Shown: in pieces, positions 9,388-17,317 of the stretch
How the letters are laid out: every line of letters begins with the position of its first letter
Numbering within the stretch: the first letter of the stretch is position 1
DNA from: a virus
Direction: 5' to 3' (one strand)
Virus record (IMG/VR): IMGVR_UViG_3300021962_000124
Span: 1 to 58,311 of that record
Length of the DNA: 58,311 nucleotides
Program-made: the position numbers and the translations under genes
Notes under the pieces: generated by a model
Seen by the model: the letters and a program-made list of their open reading frames with translations, nothing else
Database searches by the model: none
What the model was told of the DNA's origin: nothing

Positions 9388-9618
9388 CTACCAATCGGGA
9401 TATTCTGTGTAAGAAATCGATATGGTTTTTTTCTTTGATCCCAAAACTCTTTTAATTGTACATTCTTTACACTCATAAGAAAAAGAAGAAGAAACTGGAC
9501 CTCTATCTTTACGTGTCCTATAAAATCCATCTATTAAATTTTTTTCCTCTCCACAAATTCTACACTTTCTATCATTTAATAATAGATGACCAAGTTCAAT
9601 TTGTTTATCTAGATCCAT
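9388..9618 (-). CDS. Small protein with two CxxC zinc-type pairs
   Basis: A 76-residue protein, MDLDKQIELGHLLLNDRKCR onward. Cys pairs CRIC and CKEC, about 31 residues apart, look like a zinc ribbon or the scaffold of a small HNH-type domain. A Lys-rich tail (RVLGSKKK) follows. I see no HNH catalytic histidines, so I do not call a nuclease. The start overlaps the gp17 stop as TAATG, so it is translationally coupled to the large terminase. T4 has nothing between genes 17 and 18. DNA binding or a packaging accessory role is a guess. Confidence 0.7.
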   Translation of the reverse strand: MDLDKQIELGHLLLNDRKCRICGEEKNLIDGFYRTRKDRGPVSSSFSYECKECTIKRVLGSKKKTISISYTEYPDW

Positions 9619-11264
9619 TACATATAATCCCACATATATGAACGATCACCATATTCATCAACAAACCAACGATCTCCATCATTATCAACAAAACTATCAT
9701 CTCCCAAACCATCGGATATAAAACCAAAAGGAGACATATCTTGTTCTATTTGATTTTTTTGCTCCTCATATAATCTTTTTCTTACATCCTGGTCTGTAAG
9801 TTCTTTAAAATAATCCTGAGCAACTAACCAGGCATAAATCACAAGGCACATTGCAAGGTCATCATTACATCCTTCTTCTGCTTCAAAGGAATTGTGCTTT
9901 TGGATAAATGTTGTCAATTCGGAAATGATTTCATAGTCATTTAAAAACAATTTATTTTCTTCAATCATTGTCTTTAAATTTAAGCACCCAACTTTTTTTA
10001 CAGTTTTTGACATCTTAACTCCAAGTTGAGTTTTCTTTCCAGAAAATCCCTGACCAACAATTTGACCGGCACGCCCCCTCATTGAACACATAAGAAGATT
10101 GTTGTATTCCAAATCGTACTGAAGAATGCTTGCAACTTGATCACCAACATCATTTACTTCACACAAAATGTAAGCATCATTATATGCCGTTGCTGCTTCG
10201 TGTATAATGCTTGGAAATAGCATAGGTTTGATTTCATTGTTTCTATACTTTGCAACAAGTTTATGGGGAAATTGTGTGATATCAATAATAGTAAATGCTG
10301 AGTAATCATTTCCAACCCCTCTAGCAACATCCACAGTGACCAGATAATCATGATTCTCCTCTGGATCGACATAGACATCTAATCCCGCGCTACGGGTCTT
10401 GGGGGCGTCATAGACGAGGGTTCTGAGCTTGGATGGTGCAATAAGAGTATCGACGGAACCTAAGAATTCGCATTCAAATTCTACTTTGAATTGCTGTTCT
10501 GAAGTATTTGCAATTGTTTGTTTTTTCCACTCCTCATCTCTTCCTGGAACTTCGGACCAATGAACATCAGTGAAAACATATTCATTCTTACCTTTTTCAG
10601 CATCATGCCACATTCGGTAGAAATGATTCATACCATGTGGAGTGGAAACGATTATAACTTTAGTTTGCTTACCTGAAGTAATTGTTGGATAAACAGAAGC
10701 AAAGAATGAATCTGCAATATGATTAGGAACGAACGCAAATTCGTCTAAGAACAGAATGTTGAATGACATACCTCGGACAGCAGATGCAGATGTAGATGCC
10801 GCTAGAATTTTGGATCCATTTTCCAGTTCTAAAGATCCTTTATTCCAAGATATAATTCCTTGTTGCATCCACTTTGGAAGATTTTCATAAGCAGTTTGGA
10901 GACGATCCAAAAGTTCTCTAGCTGTTGCTGCTTTGTTTGCAAGAATACCAATATTTACATTGTCATTGAATACCGCATAGTGTAAAAGAAAAGATACAAC
11001 AGTTGTGGATTTGCCAGTCTGACGTGGCATCTTGCAAATGTTAAATCTATGATTATGAAAATTATTAATTAATTTTTCTTGAAAATGATATGGTTTAAAT
11101 GTCTGCAGACCATGATCTAGAGTTACAATTTTTACGTAATTGTTTGCAAAATAAACCGGATCATCTTTGCACTTTACAAATTCGAGAATTTGTTCTTGTG
11201 TAAATTCAATAGGAGTATTTGCTTTTTTTAAAAGCGGATTACCAAGATAAACATCATTTGACAT
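9618..11264 (-). CDS. gp17: Terminase large subunit gp17 (packaging ATPase/nuclease)
   Basis: A 548-residue packaging motor. The N-terminal ATPase carries Walker A MPRQTGKSTT (about 79-88) and Walker B LFLDEFAF (about 171-178). The C-terminal RNase-H-like nuclease has VTVDVARG with Asp312 and a later acidic pair in CNDDLAMCLVIYAW. It docks on the portal and pumps DNA into the prohead, cutting concatemers. It follows gp16 after two small-to-medium genes, whereas in T4 genes 16 and 17 are adjacent. T4 gp17 is 610 residues, so this form is somewhat shorter, as is usual in cyanophages. Confidence 0.98.
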   Translation of the reverse strand: MSNDVYLGNPLLKKANTPIEFTQEQILEFVKCKDDPVYFANNYVKIVTLDHGLQTFKPYHFQEKLINNFHNHRFNICKMPRQTGKSTTVVSFLLHYAVFNDNVNIGILANKAATARELLDRLQTAYENLPKWMQQGIISWNKGSLELENGSKILAASTSASAVRGMSFNILFLDEFAFVPNHIADSFFASVYPTITSGKQTKVIIVSTPHGMNHFYRMWHDAEKGKNEYVFTDVHWSEVPGRDEEWKKQTIANTSEQQFKVEFECEFLGSVDTLIAPSKLRTLVYDAPKTRSAGLDVYVDPEENHDYLVTVDVARGVGNDYSAFTIIDITQFPHKLVAKYRNNEIKPMLFPSIIHEAATAYNDAYILCEVNDVGDQVASILQYDLEYNNLLMCSMRGRAGQIVGQGFSGKKTQLGVKMSKTVKKVGCLNLKTMIEENKLFLNDYEIISELTTFIQKHNSFEAEEGCNDDLAMCLVIYAWLVAQDYFKELTDQDVRKRLYEEQKNQIEQDMSPFGFISDGLGDDSFVDNDGDRWFVDEYGDRSYMWDYM

Positions 11265-11279
11265 AATAAAACCTACTTA

Positions 11280-13016
11280 TTAGTTACAATTCCAACGACG
11301 GAGTGCTTTGTTAATGTTGCTATCTGGATCTCTTGCGGTTTTTTCCGAAGTAAGTTTTGACTTCATGCCTTTCATACGTCTGCAAAATGATGCACGACGC
11401 TTTGCTCTTTTGCCTTTTGGATTTTTTTCAGTAACTGCAGTTTGAAGTTTTGAACCTGGATTTTCTCTACGATAAGCAGCAACGGCATCTTTACTCAATC
11501 CAGCAGTTTTGTCTTGACGATTAACTTTCTGCCAATCTTCGCTAATTTCCACTTCTTCTCCCATAGTCTTCACATAATTTTTATTTGGTCCTGGTTTTGC
11601 CCCACTGCCACCCTGAGGACCAAATGCTTGAATGATTGGTTCTCCCGAAGTAAATTCGGATACAGTATGATGAACTACTTTTGATCCCGGATAAACTTTT
11701 TGAAGTTCGTCGTTAATTTCTTGACGGGATGGAGTTTTAATTTGAGGAAAAAACATTCTTAGAGAATAATATTTTCCTCTCCAAGTTAAAGTAACTGCTA
11801 CAACATTTCCAGTCTGTGCCTGAAGTCTTGTTGCTTCATCCATCTGAGACTTAAATCCTTTGATTGGTTCTGGTTTAATTAAATCAACTACTTCTGCAAA
11901 AGTATTTCCATCAGCATCTTCAATAGTTACATCTTCCGCTTTTACACAGCGATTATACTTTTTACCAAAAAGTGTCTGAGTTCCTTTCTTTTTATATCCA
12001 GGCCAGCACTTCATTTCATCCATAATTTTATCAACTAGTTTTTGTTCTTCCATTTCTCCACTATTAACATAATCTGCTGCAGTATCAATATAATCTGCTG
12101 CTTTGGTAATCTTAGATTGTACCCATGCTTCAAGATCACCTTCTCCTTTACCAACTTTTGCTTGAAGTCGTTTAACGGCACTAACAATAGTTTTTAATTC
12201 CGATCTTGCCATCGAATATTCTTCATCTTTTACCGAAACCTTATCCCAGGCTTTTTCTCCATAAGAACATTCTGATCTTGTTTCTCTTTTATCACATAAA
12301 GGACAATATCTTTGCTCTTCAACTTCTTCTGATTTAGTTCCCCAATTAGCAGCACCAACTTTACGGCATTTGACTAATGCGCCAGAAGCATATGCACTTG
12401 GCCAAACGGAATACCTTGACTTTACTTTGTGATAACAAGCATCTTTTTTTCCACTACCTTTGCCTGGTTTATCCTTTGCTTCCTGTACTTCCATTTCTTC
12501 TTTCATTTTCTTTTTAGGTGAATCTGTAGAAACATATGTTGGTTTTGCGGCTCCTGTTTTCTGTTGCTGTCCAGGATCTGCTGCTTTTTTTCTTCTTGCT
12601 GCAGAAAGTCTTTCTGCAGGTGTCATGCTTGCTCTTTTTGCCGAAGATACGCATTTTGGCGTTCCCTCTCCGGGTTTATCACTTGCACATGTTCCACCAG
12701 TAACCACATTTACCCAACCAGACTTGCCATCTTTTGATTTGGATTTACCAAACCAATCACGAAGACCTTCTTCTTTAATATCTTTAAATTTTTTATGATG
12801 CTTTTTGGCATCTGCTTCCATCTTTTTCAAACGAGTATAATAGTCTGGAATTTCGTCAAGATGTTGAAGAGCAATATCTCTGGCAAGATCATGATCTTTT
12901 GTATGTTCATGCTCAATAGGTTCTCCCATATCAAGTTGCTTTTGTATAAAAGAAACATCCATTCGATGCTTCTTTGCAATTTGTTCAACTGTTTTATGTG
13001 TCTTGATTTTGGGCAT
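11280..13016 (-). CDS. Multi-module protein between the terminase genes (DUF5661-like N-terminus)
   Basis: A 578-residue protein built from modules. Residues 1-70 (VEQIAKKHRMDVSFIQKQLD, then DLARDIALQHLDEIPDYYTR) resemble DUF5661. Lys/Gly/Ser-rich segments follow (SGWVNVVTGGTCASDKPGEG). A Cys-containing module has YSVWPSAYASGALVKCRKVG. Residues about 245-255 hold YCPLCDKRE, a possible zinc knuckle. Residues about 415-465 match the domain of the 106-residue gene. The basic C-terminus (SFCRRMKGMKSKL...) resembles a family seen in many phages. Function is unknown; basic charge and site suggest a DNA-linked or capsid-internal role. The start overlaps the upstream stop as TAATG. Confidence 0.75.
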   Translation of the reverse strand: MPKIKTHKTVEQIAKKHRMDVSFIQKQLDMGEPIEHEHTKDHDLARDIALQHLDEIPDYYTRLKKMEADAKKHHKKFKDIKEEGLRDWFGKSKSKDGKSGWVNVVTGGTCASDKPGEGTPKCVSSAKRASMTPAERLSAARRKKAADPGQQQKTGAAKPTYVSTDSPKKKMKEEMEVQEAKDKPGKGSGKKDACYHKVKSRYSVWPSAYASGALVKCRKVGAANWGTKSEEVEEQRYCPLCDKRETRSECSYGEKAWDKVSVKDEEYSMARSELKTIVSAVKRLQAKVGKGEGDLEAWVQSKITKAADYIDTAADYVNSGEMEEQKLVDKIMDEMKCWPGYKKKGTQTLFGKKYNRCVKAEDVTIEDADGNTFAEVVDLIKPEPIKGFKSQMDEATRLQAQTGNVVAVTLTWRGKYYSLRMFFPQIKTPSRQEINDELQKVYPGSKVVHHTVSEFTSGEPIIQAFGPQGGSGAKPGPNKNYVKTMGEEVEISEDWQKVNRQDKTAGLSKDAVAAYRRENPGSKLQTAVTEKNPKGKRAKRRASFCRRMKGMKSKLTSEKTARDPDSNINKALRRWNCN

Positions 13017-13171
13017 TACTCAACTGGTTTTGATTTAGTCTCTTCACCTTTTGCTCTTTTTTTTCTCCCTGCACAGTGAGCACGTTGAGAAAATCCTTTT
13101 GGATTTGAGCAATCAATACTCTTTTTATATTTATTACTCCAGTCTTCTTGAAACTGTTTAAACGTTTTCAT
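13016..13171 (-). CDS. Small basic protein with MKTFKQFQED leader
   Basis: A 51-residue protein. It has a Phe-rich N-terminus like that of the 106-residue prohead-region protein, then DCSNPKGFSQRAHCAGRKKR, a Cys/Lys-rich motif common in small cyanophage proteins. It resembles the basic C-terminus of the next gene, so the two may share a nucleic-acid-binding module. Its start lies 14 bases inside the gp16 end and its stop overlaps the next ATG as TAATG, an arrangement that supports it as a real gene. Confidence 0.75.
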   Translation of the reverse strand: MKTFKQFQEDWSNKYKKSIDCSNPKGFSQRAHCAGRKKRAKGEETKSKPVE

Positions 13172-13589
13172 TTTCCGTCTGTTGTTTTAGAAGTTTTGCT
13201 AGTTCCGCTGTAGATCCAACAAAAAGTGCATTATTAACAGTTGTGGGTCCTTTTTGTTTTTCTTCTTCAATGTCTTTGAGTTTCTTTTGTAAATCCATTA
13301 ATTTATCAGTTGCATCAGCAACATTTTTAATCAATTGACCTGCAACTTCATAAGCACGAGGCATCTCACTTTCTTGAGCAAGTTCGAGAATTCCATTAAT
13401 TGCTTCTTGACCTTTTTCTATAAGAGAATATAAATTTCCTCTAGTGTAATCATAATCTTTTTTAATATCATCAACTACTGTCGATATCTTTTCTATCTTT
13501 TCAATGACTGCTTCTGATTCGACAGGAACTATTTCCCCATCTACATTAAAGGTTTCATTGAGTTTATCAAACTTTTTTGTCATTTTCAT
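13158..13589 (-). CDS. gp16: Terminase small subunit gp16
   Basis: A 143-residue, mainly helical protein with the conserved block DYDYTRGNLYSLIEKGQEAI followed by a long coiled-coil region (LIKNVADATDKLMDLQKKLK). This is the pattern of T4-like gp16, which forms ring oligomers, recognises viral DNA and stimulates the gp17 ATPase. Length is close to T4 gp16 (164). It directly follows gp15 as in T4. A second Met two codons in (MKM) could also be the start. Confidence 0.93.
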   Translation of the reverse strand: MKMTKKFDKLNETFNVDGEIVPVESEAVIEKIEKISTVVDDIKKDYDYTRGNLYSLIEKGQEAINGILELAQESEMPRAYEVAGQLIKNVADATDKLMDLQKKLKDIEEEKQKGPTTVNNALFVGSTAELAKLLKQQTENENV

Positions 13590-13591
13590 AA

Positions 13592-14593
13592 TTAACTAAA
13601 AGATCCATTGAATCCAAAATCATCACCTTCTTCAATAAGTGCATCATCTGCTGCAGTTATTGACTTAATAGGAGAACCTGCTAAGTGAGAAGTAATATTT
13701 GTGTTGTCTTTACCTCTCTCAACTGTGAGAGTATTTCCCAATTTAGAAGTTACATAAATTTCTTCACCTTCTAAATCAAAATAAGTATTAACTGAGATTA
13801 CACTTGCATCATTTACCACAATTGTAGTATCTGTTGTAGTTATATCATTAGTCAAATTAGTAACGATAGTTCCTGTATAATTTTGAATTGCTCTTGGTTC
13901 GACTGAATATACAATTTCTCTTGTTGGTGAAGAAGTAAGATCTCCTGCAACATATCCAACAGTTGCTTTTTTGATAATATCTCTTGTTGCAGAGGAAACT
14001 GGACCAAATAGGTAGGTTTTTGCTGTAAATCTTAATGTATAAATTAAAACTCTTCTAGTAGTAAAATCTCCCTCATAATCATCCTGCATCGTAATATTTT
14101 CAAGAATTACAGGAATATCTCTCTTTTCATTAATTGTATCAACTAAATCAACTGTCATAGTATATGCAGGTTGAAAATAAGGTATAATTTGTTCTACAAT
14201 CTGAAGAGCATCATCATTTAACTTGCACATGATGCTTAATTCAAATTGCATATTATATGGAACGGGAAGATATGCCTTTTTAGTTTCTGTTCCATCAGTT
14301 ACAGACTTTGCAGTGAAATATTGTGTTGTCGTTGATTTTCTTGATGAATCGTAGGTTAAACCTGTAAATTCAAATGACATTCTTGGTAATGTAATTTGAA
14401 CTGGTTTATTTAAATTTGGCGATTGATTCAGTCTTGCAAGAAATTTTTGCGTAGGTCCATATGCAAGAGGAACTTTAATGACGCTAACAACATCATTTGA
14501 ATTATTTTTATGCTTAATACTTATTTCATTAAACAAAGAACCAAAAGCAATTACAGTTCTTCTTAAAATTTCGTGATAAAAATACTCAAACAT
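13592..14593 (-). CDS. gp15: Proximal tail sheath stabilizer gp15
   Basis: The N-terminus MFEYFYHEILRRTVIAFGSL and the following IKVPLAYGPTQKFLARL are typical of T4-like gp15, which caps the head-proximal end of the tail and joins it to the neck. At 333 residues it is longer than T4 gp15 (272). The extra C-terminus (about 240-333, including TVERGKDNTNITSHLAG) looks like a short beta domain of a kind also found in the giant baseplate proteins. A TATAAATA late box lies 45 bases upstream. Confidence 0.93.
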   Translation of the reverse strand: MFEYFYHEILRRTVIAFGSLFNEISIKHKNNSNDVVSVIKVPLAYGPTQKFLARLNQSPNLNKPVQITLPRMSFEFTGLTYDSSRKSTTTQYFTAKSVTDGTETKKAYLPVPYNMQFELSIMCKLNDDALQIVEQIIPYFQPAYTMTVDLVDTINEKRDIPVILENITMQDDYEGDFTTRRVLIYTLRFTAKTYLFGPVSSATRDIIKKATVGYVAGDLTSSPTREIVYSVEPRAIQNYTGTIVTNLTNDITTTDTTIVVNDASVISVNTYFDLEGEEIYVTSKLGNTLTVERGKDNTNITSHLAGSPIKSITAADDALIEEGDDFGFNGSFS

Positions 14594-14637
14594 ACTGCTA
14601 ACTTATGGTACTACTATTTAATCAAACTAATAACTAA

Positions 14638-14645
14638 TATTTATA
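14638..14645 (-). promoter_or_regulatory. Late promoter box (TATAAATA) for gp15
   Basis: An exact TATAAATA on the minus strand, just before the gp14 stop region and 45 bases upstream of the gp15 start. It would start a transcript for gp15, gp16 and the terminase block. Confidence 0.65.
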
Positions 14646-14649
14646 TAAT

Positions 14650-16068
14650 CTAAGGCATTCCAAATGGATTTGTTTCATCAAAATCAATGATATCGTTTGC
14701 CTCTTCCTCGATTTCATCATTTGCAGAATAACCATCGTCAGATTTTGCTACTAATATATTGACTGAACGGAGATAATGTGATGCACTTGAGGCGGATCCT
14801 ACAATATTTTCTCCAAGTTTAAAATCTCCAGTTAAGTTTGAAACTTGAAGAACTTGAGTAGTAGAATTCCAAGATTTAACTCTTGCAGTAACTCCACTTT
14901 GAGATCCTGTTACTAGTTCATTGAATACAAAGTTTCCAGTTGAATTGAGTGCTGGATTTCCAATCGTAATTGTAGGAGCGACAGTATATCCAAGTCCGGC
15001 ATTTGTAATGTAGATTGAAGTAATTGATCCAGCGGCAGAAACGACAGCCGTTGCTGCAGCAGACACCGTAGAAATTCCACTAAAGGTTATTGTTGGTGGA
15101 TTTACGTATCCAGAACCTGCATTTGTAACTGTAATTATACCAACAACACCGTTACCTATTGAGGCAATTCCCGTTGCTCCTTTTCCTCCTCCACCAATAA
15201 ATCTTACCTGAGGTGCAACTGTGTATCCATATCCAGCATTTGTAATTAATACTTCTTGGACAGACTTTGCTTGTGGATTTATGTTGTTGTTGCAAACAAC
15301 AATACCACCAATCATCTTAGCAATTGCAGATGCTGTTCCCCCGCCATCTGGAGCAGATGAAATGCCGACAGTTGGTGTGCTTGTATATCCACCTCCACGA
15401 TTTGTAACTGTGATGTGCGTCACTCCACCATTTACTATAGATGCCGTTGCCGTTGCAGTGACTCCAACACCAACCATAGTAAGATTTACAATGTTACCGA
15501 CCGGAACTTTATCAGAATCAGTAGAATCATTTCCATCAATAAGTTTATCAATTTCATCGATACTTGTATCTATGAGCTCATCCTCATATCTGAAGAGTTC
15601 GCATCTCAGTTGATAAGTGTATAATCCTTGGAGTTGATAAAATGGTTTTTCATGCTCTACATACTTGACTTCAAATAATCTTTTTCCCAAAGGAAAATAA
15701 ATCAAATCACCTTCTTTTGGTCTTGATGATACTTTTATATTTGGTTGGTTTTGAACCAAAGGTGAAATATAATTTTTAAATCTTTCTCTTGAAATTGTCA
15801 GTGTTATTTCATTAAGTGCTTGAATTCCAAACTTTGACAATATGGTAGGATTATCGCTATATCCATCATAAGTATCTACGTATGCCTCAATCGGATATGC
15901 ATTATTAAATTCAGACTCAATAACTTCCCTTATAACCGTTTTTTCTGTAATAAATTGTCTTGGTAGATAATGAACTTCAACACCATACATTCTCAATTGT
16001 TCATTAATCAGGTCCTGAATTAGTCCCTGTTCTGTCTTAGAACCCTGAAGAAAGAATGGATTAAGCAT
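14650..16068 (-). CDS. gp14: Neck protein gp14 with inserted GY-rich repeat domain
   Basis: The first 190 residues (MLNPFFLQGSKTEQGLIQDL, VHYLPRQFITEKTVIREVIE) are T4-like gp14, which with gp13 closes the filled head and accepts the tail. The C-terminus (from about 420, ending DFDETNPFGMP) is also typical. Between them, at about 200-370, lies a Gly/Thr/Val-rich block with at least four copies of a motif like ITNAGYGYTVAP. Length is 472 against 256 in T4. The same repeat occurs in the giant tail proteins, so the block looks like an inserted beta module displayed at the neck. Confidence 0.92.
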   Translation of the reverse strand: MLNPFFLQGSKTEQGLIQDLINEQLRMYGVEVHYLPRQFITEKTVIREVIESEFNNAYPIEAYVDTYDGYSDNPTILSKFGIQALNEITLTISRERFKNYISPLVQNQPNIKVSSRPKEGDLIYFPLGKRLFEVKYVEHEKPFYQLQGLYTYQLRCELFRYEDELIDTSIDEIDKLIDGNDSTDSDKVPVGNIVNLTMVGVGVTATATASIVNGGVTHITVTNRGGGYTSTPTVGISSAPDGGGTASAIAKMIGGIVVCNNNINPQAKSVQEVLITNAGYGYTVAPQVRFIGGGGKGATGIASIGNGVVGIITVTNAGSGYVNPPTITFSGISTVSAAATAVVSAAGSITSIYITNAGLGYTVAPTITIGNPALNSTGNFVFNELVTGSQSGVTARVKSWNSTTQVLQVSNLTGDFKLGENIVGSASSASHYLRSVNILVAKSDDGYSANDEIEEEANDIIDFDETNPFGMP

Positions 16069-16072
16069 GTTA

Positions 16073-16927
16073 TTAACCTATCATGTCCAGAGGTGGAAGC
16101 TCATAAGTACTGGACATTTTTTCCATCAGAATATCAAGTTCTCGTTGAGCATCATCATACATTTGTCTTCCATTTAATTCGACACCACCTGGAAGTTTAA
16201 CTCCAGTAAATTTCATCATATTTTGTCCCCATTGACGTTTAATCAGTGCAGTTAGATATGGTTTTAAGAAAGAATCATTCCAAACTCGTGAATAATCATT
16301 TGGATCAAGAGTTGAATAGCAATCAATGATAAAGAATTGATCTGCTCTTACTGAACTCCAATCAATGTCTAAGTATAATCTATCTTGTCTTTTATTAAAT
16401 CTTATTTGCTTTTGTGTGTTTAAGAGAAAATCGAGATCTTCTAAGTATGTTTTAACCATTGCATAACTTAGAAGTTCAGTTGTACCCCAGTAGTAAATAT
16501 CATTTAAGAATAATTGATACTTTACACTGAACATATTATGTGTAATAGTATTTGCACCATCAAAAATAAAAATTTTATTCACTCCAATAATACTTGGAGG
16601 CATTTGTAAGTAATTACTATTTTCGTAGAAATTAAAAGTAGTTGGGGTTCCTACTATATTTGCAGTCGCTGATGTGCTTGCAATACCGACTGAACTTGCC
16701 GCATTACTTGCAGTTCCTGCTCTTCCTCTATCAATATCTGCTTGAGTTACTTTATATTTAAAGAAGGTTGGATAAACACCATCAAAATGCCTCTCTTGGA
16801 AAAACTGAACAGCATCATCTACCAGATCTTCAATTTGTTCATCTGCAACGTTAATTTCCAAAACTGGAGCACCCAGTTTTCTCTTGCAGTAATCAATAAG
16901 TTCTTGTCGAGTAGATGGTTGTGCCAT
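16073..16927 (-). CDS. gp13: Neck protein gp13
   Basis: A 284-residue protein close to T4 gp13 (309). The N-terminus (MAQPSTRQELIDYCKRKLGA) and conserved interior (QLFLNDIYYWGTTELLSYAM, LKPYLTALIKRQWGQNMMKF) mark the neck protein that joins the portal vertex after packaging. A low-complexity Ala/Ser/Thr stretch at about residues 70-95 looks like a linker. Its ATG overlaps the stop of the small gene before it as TAATG, and gp14 follows after five bases, so the neck genes are coupled. Confidence 0.95.
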   Translation of the reverse strand: MAQPSTRQELIDYCKRKLGAPVLEINVADEQIEDLVDDAVQFFQERHFDGVYPTFFKYKVTQADIDRGRAGTASNAASSVGIASTSATANIVGTPTTFNFYENSNYLQMPPSIIGVNKIFIFDGANTITHNMFSVKYQLFLNDIYYWGTTELLSYAMVKTYLEDLDFLLNTQKQIRFNKRQDRLYLDIDWSSVRADQFFIIDCYSTLDPNDYSRVWNDSFLKPYLTALIKRQWGQNMMKFTGVKLPGGVELNGRQMYDDAQRELDILMEKMSSTYELPPLDMIG

Positions 16928-17097
16928 TAGATTTTAAATTCCGCAACTACTTCTTGTTGTTTAAAATATAATTTAATATAAGATTTTGCAAGATTTCTCA
17001 AAGTTTCGAGATCATCTATACTATCTATATCTCTAGAAAGTTTTTCATATTCAAATAATTTACTCATATTGTCTAAGGATATTTTATCAGGATCCAT
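16927..17097 (-). CDS. Small conserved-type protein upstream of gp13
   Basis: A 56-residue helical protein with a regular heptad-like pattern (MSKLFEYEKLSRDIDSIDDL). It overlaps the previous gene by 11 bases and its stop overlaps the gp13 start as TAATG. Such tight packing supports translation. No known function; it may assist neck or baseplate assembly, judging only from its site. Confidence 0.65.
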   Translation of the reverse strand: MDPDKISLDNMSKLFEYEKLSRDIDSIDDLETLRNLAKSYIKLYFKQQEVVAEFKI

Positions 17098-17311
17098 TTG
17101 CCAAATTCCTCAATAAATTTTTAATTTCGTTTAAATCACTTTTCATTTCGCTTACGTCATTTTCAAGACTCTTGATTCTCTTGGATTCATTATAAACTCT
17201 TGTATAATTTTCAACGTATTGATTGTAACCATCCATGTCAAAATTTACAATTCCATTTGAATTTAATTCTCTTGCAAGATGATTCTTATCTTTAACTCTT
17301 ATATAATCCAT
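17087..17311 (-). CDS. Small coiled-coil protein
   Basis: A 74-residue protein. The N-terminal half includes VNFDMDGYNQYVENYTRVYN; the C-terminal half (about 45-70, RIKSLENDVSEMKSDLNEIK) is a clear heptad coiled coil. It sits between the 2581-residue tail protein and the neck genes, a place where cyanophages often have one or two small uncharacterised genes. T4 has whisker (fibritin, wac) there, also a coiled coil, but the size and sequence do not justify that name. Confidence 0.7.
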   Translation of the reverse strand: MDYIRVKDKNHLARELNSNGIVNFDMDGYNQYVENYTRVYNESKRIKSLENDVSEMKSDLNEIKNLLRNLANGS

Positions 17312-17317
17312 GATTTA

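Noticed and set aside
13128-13135. AATAAATA as another late promoter
   Set aside because: It lies inside the 51-residue gene, more than 100 bases from the next start; AT-rich DNA gives such matches by chance.
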